Positions 36,324 through 45,824 of a DNA stretch of 48,426 bases are shown here, piece after piece. The notes under the pieces are model-generated. The model did no database searches. It was not told the origin of the DNA and saw only the letters and a program-made list of their open reading frames with translations. The stretch lies in the NCBI GenBank assembly GCA_945861575.1, contig CAMAVD010000010.1, forward strand, positions 1 through 48,426, in the 5' to 3' direction. The position numbers were made by a program, and so were the translations under genes. Numbering within the stretch: position 1 is the first letter of the stretch; every line of letters begins with the position of its first letter. This DNA is from Akkermansia muciniphila. Its GTDB lineage: Bacteria > Verrucomicrobiota > Verrucomicrobiia > Limisphaerales > UBA11320.

Positions 36324-37475
36324 GTGACGGGTTGGGAAATGCTATTTAGCGCCGACGCCGCGCTCTGGTTTCTCATGAACGGAGCCGCCGCGCGGAACCT
36401 TCGCCATATCCATCGCCTGCCTGCCGCCCAAACGAACCTCCCCCCCACAGCCCCTCCGTCCGTGACGGTGATCCTGGCCGCTCGCGACGAGGAGGAACGC
36501 ATCGAGAACACTCTTCGACACCTGCTCGAGATACGGGATGTCGACCTGGAGATTGTGGTGGTTGACGACCGATCCCGGGATCGCACCCCCGAGATCCTCG
36601 ACCGGGTCTGCCGCGACAACCCACGCGTGCATCGAATTCGTGTGGACACGCTCCCAGACGGCTGGCTTGGCAAATGCCACGCCTGCCATCTAGGTGCCGC
36701 CAAAGCGCAGGGCCACTGGCTGCTCTTCACCGACGCCGACTGCTGGATCCAGCCCGATGTGCTCTCACGAGCCATCCAGACCGCGCTCCGGGAGAAGGCA
36801 GATCATCTGGCCCTCACGCCGGGCATCCCCCCCGATCATCTCAGCGGCATGGCATGGCACTGCACCTACCCCGTCCTCGTAGCGAATTGGCTGGCAGGTG
36901 TGAATCGCGACCGACGCCGTTCTTATATGGGGGTCGGGGCGTTCAATCTCCTCACCCGCGAGGCATACCAAGCGGTGGGAGGACACGAAACGTTGCGGCT
37001 GACCGTGGTCGATGATGTGAAGCTAGGCCTCCTGCTCCAACGTGCGGGGCGCAGAACACGGGTCTACCTAGGAGGGCCCGAGGTGGAATGCCACTGGGGC
37101 CACACCGCGTGGGGCATCCTCGGGCTGACGGAGAAAAACTGCTTTGCGATGGTGGACTACCGGATCGTGCTCGGTCTGGGCGGTGGGATTTTCCCACTCG
37201 CCTTCTGGCTGCTCGCCTGCATCGGACCCTTCCACGGAAGCCTGCCGGGCTGGCTGGCCTGGGCAGGGCTGATATCCTTCATGCTTCCCGCCGCACGCGT
37301 GGCCCGACGCTTGGGTTGGTCCCCCTGGCTAGCACTGCTCACCCCCTTCCTCATCCCGATTCTGCCGCTCGCCGCCCTCAACTCTACCGTGCGCACGCTG
37401 TGGCGTGGGGGCGTCCGCTGGCGCGACACCTTCTACCCACTGGCCTTGCTCCGTGCGCACAACGTCCGACGGTGA
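36324..37475 (+). CDS. Membrane glycosyltransferase family 2 (HpnB/CrtQ-like)
   Basis: 383 residues. A short N-terminal membrane-like stretch, then SVTVILAARDEEERIENTLR, LEIVVVDDRSRDRTPEIL, LGKCHACHLGAAKAQGHWLL, DxD as FTDADCWI (~136), YMGVGAFNLLTREAYQAVGG and VVDDVKLGLLLQRAG. C-terminal hydrophobic segments (LGLGGGIFPLAFWLLACIG, LAWAGLISFMLPAARVA, WLALLTPFLIPILPLAAL) are three membrane helices. This layout matches hopanoid-associated HpnB or carotenoid CrtQ-type glycosyltransferases, which use lipid acceptors; which lipid is unknown. Monocistronic and divergent from lptD. Confidence 0.83.
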   Translation: MTGWEMLFSADAALWFLMNGAAARNLRHIHRLPAAQTNLPPTAPPSVTVILAARDEEERIENTLRHLLEIRDVDLEIVVVDDRSRDRTPEILDRVCRDNPRVHRIRVDTLPDGWLGKCHACHLGAAKAQGHWLLFTDADCWIQPDVLSRAIQTALREKADHLALTPGIPPDHLSGMAWHCTYPVLVANWLAGVNRDRRRSYMGVGAFNLLTREAYQAVGGHETLRLTVVDDVKLGLLLQRAGRRTRVYLGGPEVECHWGHTAWGILGLTEKNCFAMVDYRIVLGLGGGIFPLAFWLLACIGPFHGSLPGWLAWAGLISFMLPAARVARRLGWSPWLALLTPFLIPILPLAALNSTVRTLWRGGVRWRDTFYPLALLRAHNVRR

Positions 37476-37527
37476 CATCCCCGCGCTGGGCGAGCCCGCC
37501 ATCTTAGTGCGAGGCATCCCCCTTCCC

Positions 37528-37792
37528 TCGTAATCGTAATCGTAATCGTAATCGTAATCGTAATCGTAATCGTAATCGTAATCGTAATCGTAATCGTAAT
37601 CGGCTAGCCGTCGTTCTCGCCGCCGAGGCGTTGGTCGTGCAGTCGGTAGCTCGAGCGAGAGACTTTGGCACGTCCCTGAGAATCGACTCCAGCCAGGTGA
37701 TGAAAGTCAGGGCGGCCTGGTAAACTTCCTGCTTTTCGTGGTCGAGACGGCGGCTCATGTGACTCCGATTACGATTACGATTACGATTACGA
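37528..37792. repeat. Inverted TCGTAA hexamer arrays enclosing a truncated gene
   Basis: Left array: ~12.5 units of TCGTAA at 37528-37602. Right array: ~4.5 units in the opposite orientation (CGATTA) at 37766-37792. The two arms bracket the four-helix-bundle remnant, so the 265-bp whole looks like one element with microsatellite-like terminal inverted repeats. Confidence 0.8.
37603..37758 (-). pseudogene. Truncated four-helix-bundle (23S rRNA IVS-type) protein gene
   Basis: From ATG 37758 the minus strand reads MSRRLDHEKQEVYQAALTFI then TWLESILRDVPKSLA, the clear N-terminus of the four-helix-bundle/S23 intervening-sequence protein family (normally ~115-125 residues). After ~35 residues similarity stops. 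The frame then enters the hexamer array as an Arg-Leu repeat before its stop at ~37504. Function is unknown even for intact members, and this copy is certainly defective. Confidence 0.75.
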
Positions 37793-37914
37793 GGGGGAGC
37801 GGATTGACGCGAGTGCAAAATACTGAAATGGGCTCGAACGGCTGCCAGCCTATACTTCACTGGTGACAAGCACGCCCTGAGATGGAAGTGTGCGCCATCA
37901 CAAGAGCACGCATC

Positions 37915-39987
37915 ATGACAGCCCCACTTTCTTCTCTGAGGTCGGCCGCGACCAAAACGCCCATTGTCCGCAAACTCGCCCTGCTGCTCTGCCTCACAGC
38001 GATCCCGTGTTTCGCAGATGGTGCCATCGATAACCGACTCGACGGCGTACGGCGTCAACCACCCCTCGGCAGCCCCATTTCTGAAGCCGACCGGCAGGAG
38101 CTTCAAAGCGGCGTCGACACCCTGGGGAAGGAAATCCGCTCTCTCGAAACCGAACTGCAAAAGAAGCCCTCCCTCCTGGCGCTGCTGCCGGATGTACAGA
38201 TCTTCCACAAGGCGGTCGCCTGGGCTCTGCAATACGACGAGATCTTCAACCCCACCAACGAAGTCCCGGCCGCTCGAGAACAGCTGCGAAAGGGGCTCGA
38301 ACGCGCGCGTGCACTCCGCGAAGGACGCAGCCCCTGGACCCTCGCCACCGGACTTGTCGTGCGCGGGTATCGCTCCAGGCTCGACGACAGCGTCCAACCC
38401 TACGGACTGGTCGTCCCCCCGTCCTTCCAACCCCCCAGCGCGACCCGGCACCGCCTGGACTTCTGGTTTCATGGACGCGGTGAAACGTTGTCAGAGCTGA
38501 ACTTCTTGCGCGACCGCTCGCGTTCCCCAGGCGAGTTCAGGCCGCGCGACACCTTCGTCCTCCACCCCTACAGCCGCTATTGCAACGGACAGAAACTGGC
38601 CGGAGAGGTGGATGCCTTCGAAGCTCTGGAACATGTGCAGAGGAACTACCCCATCGACAACAATCGTATCGTGGTGCGCGGATTTTCCCTCGGCGGCGCC
38701 GCCTGCTGGCACCTAGCGGTGCATCACGCCAGCCGTTGGGTCGCCGCCGCGCCCGGCGCCGGCTTCTCCGAAACCCCCGACTTCCTCAAGGTCTTCCAGC
38801 GCGAAACCCTCCAGCCAACCTGGTATGAGAAGAAGCTCTGGCACCTCTACGACTGCCCCGACTACGCGATCAACCTCACCCACTGCCCCACCGTGGTCTA
38901 CAGCGGCGAGAAGGACTCCCAAAAGCAGGCGGCCGACATCATGGAGAAGGCCCTGCTCAAGGAGGGAATGAACATGACGCATATCATCGGCGCGGGAGCC
39001 GGACACAACTACACACCCGCCGCCCGAGCCGAGATCAATGCCCGCATCGACTCGATTGCAGCACGCGGTCGAGAGATCGTTCCGCCGCGAGTCCGCTTCG
39101 CCACCTGGACGCTCAAATACAATCAAATGGCCTGGGTCGTAGTGGACGGACTTGAAACCCACTGGGAGGAGGCCCGTATCGATGCCACGCTTCAGGGCAA
39201 CACAGGCGTGACCGTCTCCACCCGCAATGTCAGCGCCTTCTCGCTCGAGATGCCCGCCGGCCACTGCCCCCTCGACGGCACAGCTGCCCCTGCCGTGACG
39301 GTGGACGGCACGGTGCTCCGTGCGGCAAGGCCCGGCACCGATCGATCCTGGACCGCTCGCTTCGAAAAACGGGACGCGGCCTGGAAGGTCCGGGCGCAAG
39401 AGGCCGCAGCCTCGGACGGTCTGCGCAAAAAGCATAATCTCCAAGGACCGATCGACGACGCCTTCCTCAATAGCTTCCTGGTCGTCAAACCAAGCGGGCA
39501 GGGTTGGCACCCCGCAACTCACGCCTGGGCTCTCAGTGAGAGGGAGCGGGCCGTGGAGAATTGGAGACGGCATTTCCGTGGAGACGCCCGGGTCAAGTCC
39601 GACAGCGAGGTCAATGAGCAGGACATCCAATCGCACAATCTCATCCTCTGGGGCGACCCCGCCAGCAACCCGCTCATCGCGCGCATCCTGTCCTCCCTGC
39701 CCCTGGGCTGGACCAAGGAGGCGCTCACTCTCGGCGGCGCGCGTTTCGATGCCGACAAGGCCATGCCCGTGCTGGTCTTCCCCAATCCGTTAAATCCCTC
39801 ACGCTATGTCGTGTTGAACAGTGGATTCACCTTCCGCGAATACGACTATCTGAACAACGCCCGACAGGTTCCGAAGCTCCCCGATTACGCCATCATCAAC
39901 ATCACCAAGCCCGCCACCAGCCGTTTCCCTGGCGAAGTTTCCGATGCCGGGTTCTTCACCGAAACCTGGACTCTGCCCAAACACTGA
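37915..39987 (+). CDS. Secreted alpha/beta hydrolase (prolyl-oligopeptidase-like)
   Basis: 690 residues from ATG 37915 (an ATG at 37882 is also in frame). Signal peptide: [20 protein letters not shown]. Residues ~20-140 are helical. The hydrolase fold shows [17 protein letters not shown] (oxyanion HGRG), [20 protein letters not shown] with nucleophile Ser ~258 in [19 protein letters not shown] for the acid and [12 protein letters not shown] for His ~364. The C-terminal ~300 residues are beta-rich and unassigned, with [20 protein letters not shown] resembling the end of similar Planctomycete/Verrucomicrobial hydrolases. Peptidase or esterase activity is not distinguishable. Its stop overlaps the helicase start (TGATG). 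Confidence 0.85.
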   Translation: MTAPLSSLRSAATKTPIVRKLALLLCLTAIPCFADGAIDNRLDGVRRQPPLGSPISEADRQELQSGVDTLGKEIRSLETELQKKPSLLALLPDVQIFHKAVAWALQYDEIFNPTNEVPAAREQLRKGLERARALREGRSPWTLATGLVVRGYRSRLDDSVQPYGLVVPPSFQPPSATRHRLDFWFHGRGETLSELNFLRDRSRSPGEFRPRDTFVLHPYSRYCNGQKLAGEVDAFEALEHVQRNYPIDNNRIVVRGFSLGGAACWHLAVHHASRWVAAAPGAGFSETPDFLKVFQRETLQPTWYEKKLWHLYDCPDYAINLTHCPTVVYSGEKDSQKQAADIMEKALLKEGMNMTHIIGAGAGHNYTPAARAEINARIDSIAARGREIVPPRVRFATWTLKYNQMAWVVVDGLETHWEEARIDATLQGNTGVTVSTRNVSAFSLEMPAGHCPLDGTAAPAVTVDGTVLRAARPGTDRSWTARFEKRDAAWKVRAQEAAASDGLRKKHNLQGPIDDAFLNSFLVVKPSGQGWHPATHAWALSERERAVENWRRHFRGDARVKSDSEVNEQDIQSHNLILWGDPASNPLIARILSSLPLGWTKEALTLGGARFDADKAMPVLVFPNPLNPSRYVVLNSGFTFREYDYLNNARQVPKLPDYAIINITKPATSRFPGEVSDAGFFTETWTLPKH

Positions 39988-42611
39988 TGAGCGACCCCGG
40001 TTCAAATACACTGACAGACGCCCCGCTGTATCGACGGCTCCTGCAACTGCCGAATACCGGATCAGACGCCATCCTGGACGCGTTTCTGGACTACGCCACA
40101 TCGAAAGGTCTCTCGCTCTACCCCGCGCAAGAGAACGCGATGCTCGAGCTGATCGAGCGGAAAAACGTCATTCTCAACACGCCCACAGGATCCGGCAAAT
40201 CCCTAGTGGCTGCGGCGATGCACTTCCTCTCCATCGCCCAGGGCCGCCGCTCGATCTACACCTGTCCCATCAAGGCCCTGGTCAACGAAAAATTCCTCTC
40301 GCTCTGCCAGGAGTTCGGACCGCAGAACGTCGGCATGGCCACCGGGGATGCCACCGTAAATCGCGACGCCCCCATCCTCTGCTGCACCGCCGAAATCCTC
40401 GCCAATTACGCCCTGCGTCACGGGGACCGAACTCCCTTCACCGAAGTGATCATGGACGAGTTCCACTATTACTCGGATCGCGACCGCGGCGGCGCCTGGC
40501 AGGTCCCCCTGCTCACCCTCCGCAACGCGCGCTTCCTGCTCATGTCCGCCACCATGGGCCAGACCGATTTCTTCGCCTCCGAGCTCACCCGCGTCACGGG
40601 CGCGGAAACCGCCATCATCCGCTCCACCGATCGGCCCGTCCCTCTGACCTTCGAATACTCCGAGCTCCCTCTCGCGGAGGCCGTGACGCAGATCGTGACC
40701 ACCGGCCGGGCACCGGTCTATCTGGTCCACTTCACTCAGAACGACGCCGTCCAAAGCGCGCAGAATTTCATGAGCTTGAATTTCTGCACCCGCGAGGACA
40801 AGGCCTCCATCGCAGAGGCGCTCCAAGGCTTTAAGTTCAGCAGCCCCTTCGGCAAGGATATCCAGCGCTTCCTCAAGCACGGCGTGGGCGTTCATCACGC
40901 CGGACTGCTGCCCAAGTACCGGGTGCTGGTGGAGCAGCTCGCTCAGCGCGGATTGCTGAAAATTATCTGCGGGACCGACACCCTGGGGGTGGGCGTCAAT
41001 GTGCCCATCCGCACCGTGCTCTTCACCCAGCTGTGCAAGTTCGATGGACAAAAGACCGGCATCCTCAGCGCTCGGGATTTCCATCAGATCTCCGGTCGCG
41101 CGGGTCGTCGCGGCTTTGACACCCAGGGATGGGTGATCGCCCAGGCGCCCGAGCACATGATTGAAAACAAGCGCATCACCCAGAAGGCGGAGCGCGACGG
41201 CAAAAAGAACGTCCCGAAGCGAAAGCCGCCCGAGCACAATTTCGTCGGTTGGGACGACAAGACCTTCGCCCGGCTGCAGCAAGCCACGCCCGAACCGTTG
41301 GTGTCACGGTTCCAGGTCACCCATGGCATGCTGCTCAGCATGCTCAGTCGCACCGAGGAGGACGGCTGCCGCGCCATGCAACGCCTCATACGCGAGTCTC
41401 ACGAGCCCGCCCGGGCCAAGGCCGGCCACCGCGACCGCGCCTGGCTTCTCTTCCGCGCCCTGGTGGACCGCAAGATCATCGAGCCCGGCCCCCGCACCGA
41501 GGGGGGCCGCAAGCAGCTCCGGTTGAACATCCAGCTGCAGGACGACTTTTCCCTCAACGAGGCCTTGGGGCTCTATCTGATGGACACCCTCAAGCTGATC
41601 GATCCCAACGCGCCCGACTATCACCTCGTCCTTCTCACCCTAGTGGAATCCATCCTGGAGAATCCCGAGATCATTTTACGCCGTCAGCTCGACAAGGTGA
41701 AGACCCAAAAGATGGCCGAGATGAAGCAGGAGGGCATCGGCTTCGATGAGCGCATCGCCAAGCTGGAAGAGCTGGAGTATCCGAAGCCCAACAAGGACTT
41801 CGTCTACAGCAGCTACAATGCGTTTGCGGCGGCGCATCCGTGGGTCGGAGACGAGAACATCCGCCCCAAGAGCATCGCGCGGGAGATGTATGAGAACTTC
41901 CGCTCCTTCAACGACTACATCAAGGACTACGATCTCGGCCGCGCCGAAGGGGTTTTGCTCCGGCATCTGACCAGCGTCTACCGGACGCTTTCCCAGACCG
42001 TCCCGGATTCCGCCAAGACCGAGCCGGTGCGTGACATGGAGCTCTACTTCTCATCGCTGGTGGAGCAAGTGGACTCCAGCCTTCTGGACGAATGGCAGCG
42101 GATGAAAGACCCCGAGACCGCGCTGCGCAAGCAGCGTGAAGAAGCGGCACGAAAACCTGGGGCGGCTCCGAGCTCCGACGCCGGAGCAGGCGCCTCCTCC
42201 AAGCCCGACATCACCCGTGACGTCCGCGAGTTCACCCGACGGGTTCGCCAGTATGTCTTCGGCTGTTTGTGCAGCATGGTGTCAGGCGATTTCGAAACCG
42301 CTCTGGAATGGCTGGAAGAGCGCAACACCGCCGCAGGAACACCCTGGACAGAGAAGGACCTGAAAGCATTGCTCGACGCCTACTACAAGGAGCATGCCCA
42401 TCTCTGCCTGGATCCCAACGCCCGCAACCTCCGATTCACGATCATCAAGCCCGACGAAGGCGGCAAGACCTGGACCCTGGAGCAAGTCTGGGTCGACCCC
42501 GAAGGCCACAACGACTGGGTGATGGTTCTCAGAGTGGACCTGCTCAAATCCCAGGAGAAGTCGAAGCCCCACCTTCAGCTTCTCAGCATCGGCCCCAGTG
42601 CCTCGCTTTAG
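39987..42611 (+). CDS. Ski2-like DEAD/DEAH-box RNA helicase with DUF3516
   Basis: 874 residues. Motif [10 protein letters not shown] (64-72), Ia [12 protein letters not shown], motif II MDEFH (DEVH-type), motif [37 protein letters not shown] and [18 protein letters not shown] are all present, as in the Ski2/Mtr4 superfamily. Residues ~410-874 match the DUF3516 C-terminal region found in bacterial members, with [20 protein letters not shown] and [21 protein letters not shown] low-complexity Ala/Pro/Ser linker lies near 715-735. The likely role is unwinding structured RNA in decay or quality control; it is inferred, since bacterial members are little studied. Confidence 0.9.
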   Translation: MSDPGSNTLTDAPLYRRLLQLPNTGSDAILDAFLDYATSKGLSLYPAQENAMLELIERKNVILNTPTGSGKSLVAAAMHFLSIAQGRRSIYTCPIKALVNEKFLSLCQEFGPQNVGMATGDATVNRDAPILCCTAEILANYALRHGDRTPFTEVIMDEFHYYSDRDRGGAWQVPLLTLRNARFLLMSATMGQTDFFASELTRVTGAETAIIRSTDRPVPLTFEYSELPLAEAVTQIVTTGRAPVYLVHFTQNDAVQSAQNFMSLNFCTREDKASIAEALQGFKFSSPFGKDIQRFLKHGVGVHHAGLLPKYRVLVEQLAQRGLLKIICGTDTLGVGVNVPIRTVLFTQLCKFDGQKTGILSARDFHQISGRAGRRGFDTQGWVIAQAPEHMIENKRITQKAERDGKKNVPKRKPPEHNFVGWDDKTFARLQQATPEPLVSRFQVTHGMLLSMLSRTEEDGCRAMQRLIRESHEPARAKAGHRDRAWLLFRALVDRKIIEPGPRTEGGRKQLRLNIQLQDDFSLNEALGLYLMDTLKLIDPNAPDYHLVLLTLVESILENPEIILRRQLDKVKTQKMAEMKQEGIGFDERIAKLEELEYPKPNKDFVYSSYNAFAAAHPWVGDENIRPKSIAREMYENFRSFNDYIKDYDLGRAEGVLLRHLTSVYRTLSQTVPDSAKTEPVRDMELYFSSLVEQVDSSLLDEWQRMKDPETALRKQREEAARKPGAAPSSDAGAGASSKPDITRDVREFTRRVRQYVFGCLCSMVSGDFETALEWLEERNTAAGTPWTEKDLKALLDAYYKEHAHLCLDPNARNLRFTIIKPDEGGKTWTLEQVWVDPEGHNDWVMVLRVDLLKSQEKSKPHLQLLSIGPSASL

Positions 42612-42658
42612 CCGAAACGAGCTTTCTTCCGAACCCAAATCCCGGGACACTGACCGCC

Positions 42659-43138
42659 ATGCGAAAGATCAACATTTCCGAAATCGCAACGGAGCATCGT
42701 TGCTCTCCCAAGGGACGCTTCGAACTCCATCGCCAGCACATCTCTCTGGCCCTTGGTGGAGTGAAGGATGTGGGCTGCTGGGGAGGTGGGCATCCCTTCG
42801 ACATCGAGCTCGCATCGCTCCCCCCCGGCAAATGCAACTACCCGCTCCATTCGCACGCAGCGCAGACCGAGCACTACATCATCCTTGCCGGCCGAGGGAT
42901 CCTGCGGGATGGGGTGAGTCCTGATCTCCGGCTGCAAGCGGGCGATCACCTGATCTGCCATCCGGGCGACGCCCATCAACTAGAGAACGACGGCGCGGAG
43001 ATGCTGGTTTACTTCGTCATCTCGGATCATCATCGGGCCGACATTGGAACCTACCAACGAACGGGCAAACGCTACCTCAAGCCCGAGTACCGCACCGTGT
43101 CCGCCATCGACGCCGGCTACTACGAAGGGGAGGAGTAA
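42659..43138 (+). CDS. Cupin-domain protein
   Basis: 159 residues from ATG 42659 (MRKINISEIATEHRCSPKG). The cupin barrel is plain: LPPGKCNYPLHSHAAQTEHY is motif 1 with two His and a Glu, and GDHLICHPGDAHQLENDG is motif 2 with the third His. Such proteins bind a divalent metal and act as sugar isomerases, dioxygenases or sensors. Nothing here selects among them. It lies 47 bp after the helicase gene, perhaps in the same transcript. Confidence 0.85.
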   Translation: MRKINISEIATEHRCSPKGRFELHRQHISLALGGVKDVGCWGGGHPFDIELASLPPGKCNYPLHSHAAQTEHYIILAGRGILRDGVSPDLRLQAGDHLICHPGDAHQLENDGAEMLVYFVISDHHRADIGTYQRTGKRYLKPEYRTVSAIDAGYYEGEE

Positions 43139-43184
43139 ATCCGACAAAGCAGCCCTCTCTGTTTCGTTCTGGAGGAGACGCGAT

Positions 43185-43507
43185 GATCCGGCTTACGCCA
43201 GATGCTACCCCTTCCGTACGGGTCGCATCCGACGTCAGTCGAATCCAACTCCTCCCACCCCCAGCGCGATCTCACGCCCCCTCGCGTTCGCAAGACCACA
43301 AGTGATCCGGCTTACGCCAGATGCTACTCCCTCCGTATGGGTAGCATCCGACGTCAGTCGGATCCAACTCTTCCCACCCCCTGCCCGATCTCACACCCTC
43401 TCGCGTTCGCCAAACCATACAGTGATCCGGCTTACGCCAGATGCTACCCCATCCGTACGGGTAGCATCCGACGTCAGTCGGATCTAACTCCTCCCACCCC
43501 CTGCTCT
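43185..43507. repeat. Tandem array of three 61-bp hairpins, ~120-bp period
   Basis: Hairpins at 43185-43245, 43304-43364 and 43424-43484. Each has a left arm GATCCGGCTTACGCCAGATG and a right arm GCATCCGACGTCAGTCGGATC-like, around a CCGTACGG-type apex (~26-bp imperfect arms). The ~59-bp spacers are also similar to one another (CAACTC, CCCACCCC, GATCTCAC, TCGCGTTCGC), so whole units were duplicated. Confidence 0.85.
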
Positions 43508-43680
43508 TCACTTAGGTAACGAGTCCAGCCCCCTGCCGCAGCGCAACGATCGCCACTTCACCTGACTCTTCACTGCGTTTTCATCTGCGTAAATCCTTCC
43601 CAATCTGCGGATCACAGGTCTTCGTCCGGGTCGGGGGAATTATTATCCGCAGATTGGCTTCAGGATTTACGCAGATTGGG
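43501..43680. repeat. ~180-bp long repeat, copy 1 (contains palindrome A)
   Basis: Starts CTGCTCTTCACTTAGG and matches 47115-47293 with only a handful of differences, same orientation. The second half (43583-43677) is the palindrome ATCTGCGTAAATCC ... GGATTTACGCAGAT with nested AATCTGCGGAT/ATCCGCAGATT. Confidence 0.9.
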
Positions 43681-43747
43681 ACCAAGACAGGGAGTTACCA
43701 ACTTCGGAGTGCGATCCGAAGCGGGCCCTTCTCGGCCCCGTTTTCTC

Positions 43748-43780
43748 TGCGCCTTTGCGCCTTTGCGTCTTTGCGTTAAA
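43748..43780. repeat. CTTTGCG-type short tandem repeat
   Basis: Successive TGCGCCTTTGCGCCTTTGCG units ending in CTTTGCGTTAAA. The complementary strand gives the familiar spurious peptide TQRRKGAKAQRK. Confidence 0.7.
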
Positions 43781-43950
43781 TTTTGACCGCACCGTTCCCG
43801 CCTTAGACCCAGTTTAAGATCTGCGTAAATCCGTGCTGATCGCGAGAATGGACCTGGAACCCCACGGACCGCGTCGAACACATCGGCAGTTCCTTGCTCG
43901 CCCCGCGCTTCCTGATTCCCTTCCTGCCCCTGGTCTGCTATCCAGAGGGC

Positions 43951-45363
43951 ATGTCCGCCACCGCGTCGCATTCCCACGAACGCAGCCACTCGTTCTCCTT
44001 TCTCAAAGGACGCCAGCGCGAGGGCCTGACAGTCTGGAGCCGTCGCAGCGTCCTGAAGGCTAGCCTTGCAGGCTTTGCCGGACTCACCTTCCCAGATCTC
44101 TTACGCCTGCGATCTCAAGCGGCTGAAACCGGCGGAACGGGAGCCCTTCGCAAGTCAAAGGCGGTGATCCTCCTCTGGATGACGGGCGGCCCTTCACATA
44201 TCGACACCTGGGACGTCAAACCAGACATGCCTTCCGAGATTCGAGGCCCCTTCAAGGACATCCCCACTCGGCTGCCGGGGGTCCACCTCTGCGAATACTA
44301 TCCCAAGCAGGCAGCCATGATGGATCAGCTCACCCTGATCCGCTCGGTGGATTGCCGGGAGAGCAATCACGAGCCAAACATGGTCATGCAGACGGCCAAT
44401 CTGGCCGCTGAACCCCGACTGAACCCCCGCGGGCATCTCTACCCCGCCATCGGATCTCAGGTGGCCCGGCTTCATGGCGCGAATCATCCCAGCATTCCTC
44501 CCTACATCGCCCTCAACCTGAAGGACCGTTCCCATGTCGCCTGGGGCGGGTATCTCGGCCAGCAGTTCGACCCTTTCAACGGCGCGAATGTGAGCCAACT
44601 CTTCCAGCTTCCCGCCGGGCTAACCCTCGACCGGATCAAATCGCGTCAGACGCTCGCAGAGCAGATGAGCCAAGTGCGCAGCGACCTCGACACCAGCGGG
44701 CAGATGGCGTCGCTCGATCGTTTCACCGCGAAAGCGTTCGATATCGTCGCGGGAGGACGCGCACAGGAGGCCTTCGACCTGAGCAAGGAGCCGGCGAAGA
44801 TCGTCGAGCGCTACGGAACGCATGACTGGTGCAAGCAGGCCCTGCTCGCTCGGCGCCTGGTGGCGGCAGGTTCCAGCTTCGTCACCATCGATCTCAGCAA
44901 TCACTCCGCCTCGGGCACCTGGGACACACATGGTGACAACATCCCGCCCTACGGAGGCATCTGGAGCGGCCTGCGTCCCCTGCTCCCCACGTTTGACCAT
45001 CTAGTGACCACACTGATCTCCGATCTCAAGGATCACGGCATGCTGGACGACACCCTGGTGATCGCCATGGGCGAGTTTGGGCGCACACCCAAGCTGGGCA
45101 CTCAGGGGAGCACGGACGGGCGGGATCACTGGCCCTATGTGATGTCGATGCTGATGGCAGGTGGCGGCTACCGACATGGGCAAGTGATTGGGGCCAGCAC
45201 GCGGGATGGCGGCGACATCGCCGAGCGACCGGTCAGCCCAGGAGACATCGCGGCCACGATCTATCATCATTTCGGAATCCCGCACGACGCGACCTATCTC
45301 GACCATGGAGGCAGGCCCAACCGCCTCGTCGAGCAAGGCGAGCCCATCCGAGAGCTCCTTTAG
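43951..45363 (+). CDS. DUF1501 family protein, Tat-exported
   Basis: 470 residues from ATG 43951 (MSATASHSHERSHSF); 19 more codons upstream are open. A twin-arginine signal SRRSVLKASLAGFAGLTFPD (~30-50) indicates folded export. The DUF1501 fold, related to alkaline phosphatase/sulfatase, shows VILLWMTGGPSHIDTWDVKP, LPGVHLCEYYPKQAAMMDQL, VDCRESNHEPNMVMQTANLA, TWDTHGDNIPPYGG and VIAMGEFGRTPKLGTQGSTD plus GRDHWP with Asp/His metal-site candidates. In Planctomycetota and Verrucomicrobiota such genes are usually paired with DUF1549/DUF1553 cytochrome-like genes. None is here, so this is an orphan. The biochemical role is unknown. Confidence 0.88.
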   Translation: MSATASHSHERSHSFSFLKGRQREGLTVWSRRSVLKASLAGFAGLTFPDLLRLRSQAAETGGTGALRKSKAVILLWMTGGPSHIDTWDVKPDMPSEIRGPFKDIPTRLPGVHLCEYYPKQAAMMDQLTLIRSVDCRESNHEPNMVMQTANLAAEPRLNPRGHLYPAIGSQVARLHGANHPSIPPYIALNLKDRSHVAWGGYLGQQFDPFNGANVSQLFQLPAGLTLDRIKSRQTLAEQMSQVRSDLDTSGQMASLDRFTAKAFDIVAGGRAQEAFDLSKEPAKIVERYGTHDWCKQALLARRLVAAGSSFVTIDLSNHSASGTWDTHGDNIPPYGGIWSGLRPLLPTFDHLVTTLISDLKDHGMLDDTLVIAMGEFGRTPKLGTQGSTDGRDHWPYVMSMLMAGGGYRHGQVIGASTRDGGDIAERPVSPGDIAATIYHHFGIPHDATYLDHGGRPNRLVEQGEPIRELL

Positions 45364-45683
45364 TTGGTAATAGTGGGTTCTTGCTCCAAAACTGGACACT
45401 GAGTTCCTCGCACAAAGGCACAAGGCTCACGAAGCCTTCTGAGGAGACAGCTAGCAGGAAAGCAGGCACCGAAGTTTTCCCAACTTGAGTTGCAGTCCTG
45501 GAGCTGCTGGAAGCACTGGAAGGTTGTCCTTCCCCCATTCACCGGCTTGCGCCTTTGCCTCCTTCCCGCGCCACCCTAAAACGTGGCAAGCCTTTGCGGC
45601 GATATCTGTGGCCGCTCTGAAGCCGCGTGTAGCTCTCCTCGCCGCTCGCTTCTGGCGTCAACAGCCTCTCTTCGCTGCGTCTT
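45364..45683. other. Intergenic, no gene seen
   Basis: No credible gene. Segments such as GAGTTCCTCGCACAAAGGCA look like dispersed intergenic repeat text, but no second copy is in the window. Confidence 0.4.
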
Positions 45684-45781
45684 CATCTGCGTAAATCCTT
45701 CCCAATCTGCGGATCACATATCTTCGTCCGGGTCGGGGGAATTATTATCCGCAGATGAGCTTCAAGATTTCCGCAGATTGG
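45684..45781. repeat. ~95-bp palindromic repeat, copy B
   Basis: ATCTGCGTAAATCCTTCCCA ... ATTATTATCCGCAGATGAGC ... GATTTCCGCAGATTGG; same family as 43583-43677. Confidence 0.85.
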
Positions 45782-45824
45782 GTCCAAGACAGGGGCTCAA
45801 CATCGAAAGCGGGTGGGCACGCGG

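Larger units (their letters stand above)
37476..37914. other. Intergenic with hexamer arrays and a gene remnant
   Basis: Occupied by the TCGTAA/CGATTA arrays and four-helix-bundle remnant listed next. 37793-37914 is the probable promoter region of the hydrolase, with no clear site. Confidence 0.5.
43139..43950. other. Gene-free repeat region upstream of the DUF1501 gene
   Basis: Made of tandem hairpins (43185-43507), the ~180-bp long repeat with its palindrome (43501-43680) and a CTTTGCG array. All open frames here arise from repeats. Confidence 0.6.

Noticed and set aside
37504-38472. 322-codon minus-strand frame
   Set aside because: Mostly antisense to the hydrolase signal region; only its last part (from 37758) is a real, truncated four-helix-bundle remnant.
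40203-41282. Long minus-strand open frame opposite the helicase
   Set aside because: Antisense shadow; no recognisable domain, while the plus strand has all helicase motifs.
43185-43507. CRISPR array
   Set aside because: Spacers are near-identical, repeats are 61-bp palindromes with only three copies, and no cas gene is present.
43185-43507. Integron attC sites
   Set aside because: The RYYYAAC/GTTRRRY core sites are not found at the hairpin ends and no integrase is seen.
43660-43989. Minus-strand frame with TQRRKGAKAQRK
   Set aside because: Product of the CTTTGCG repeat; a well-known type of spurious prediction.
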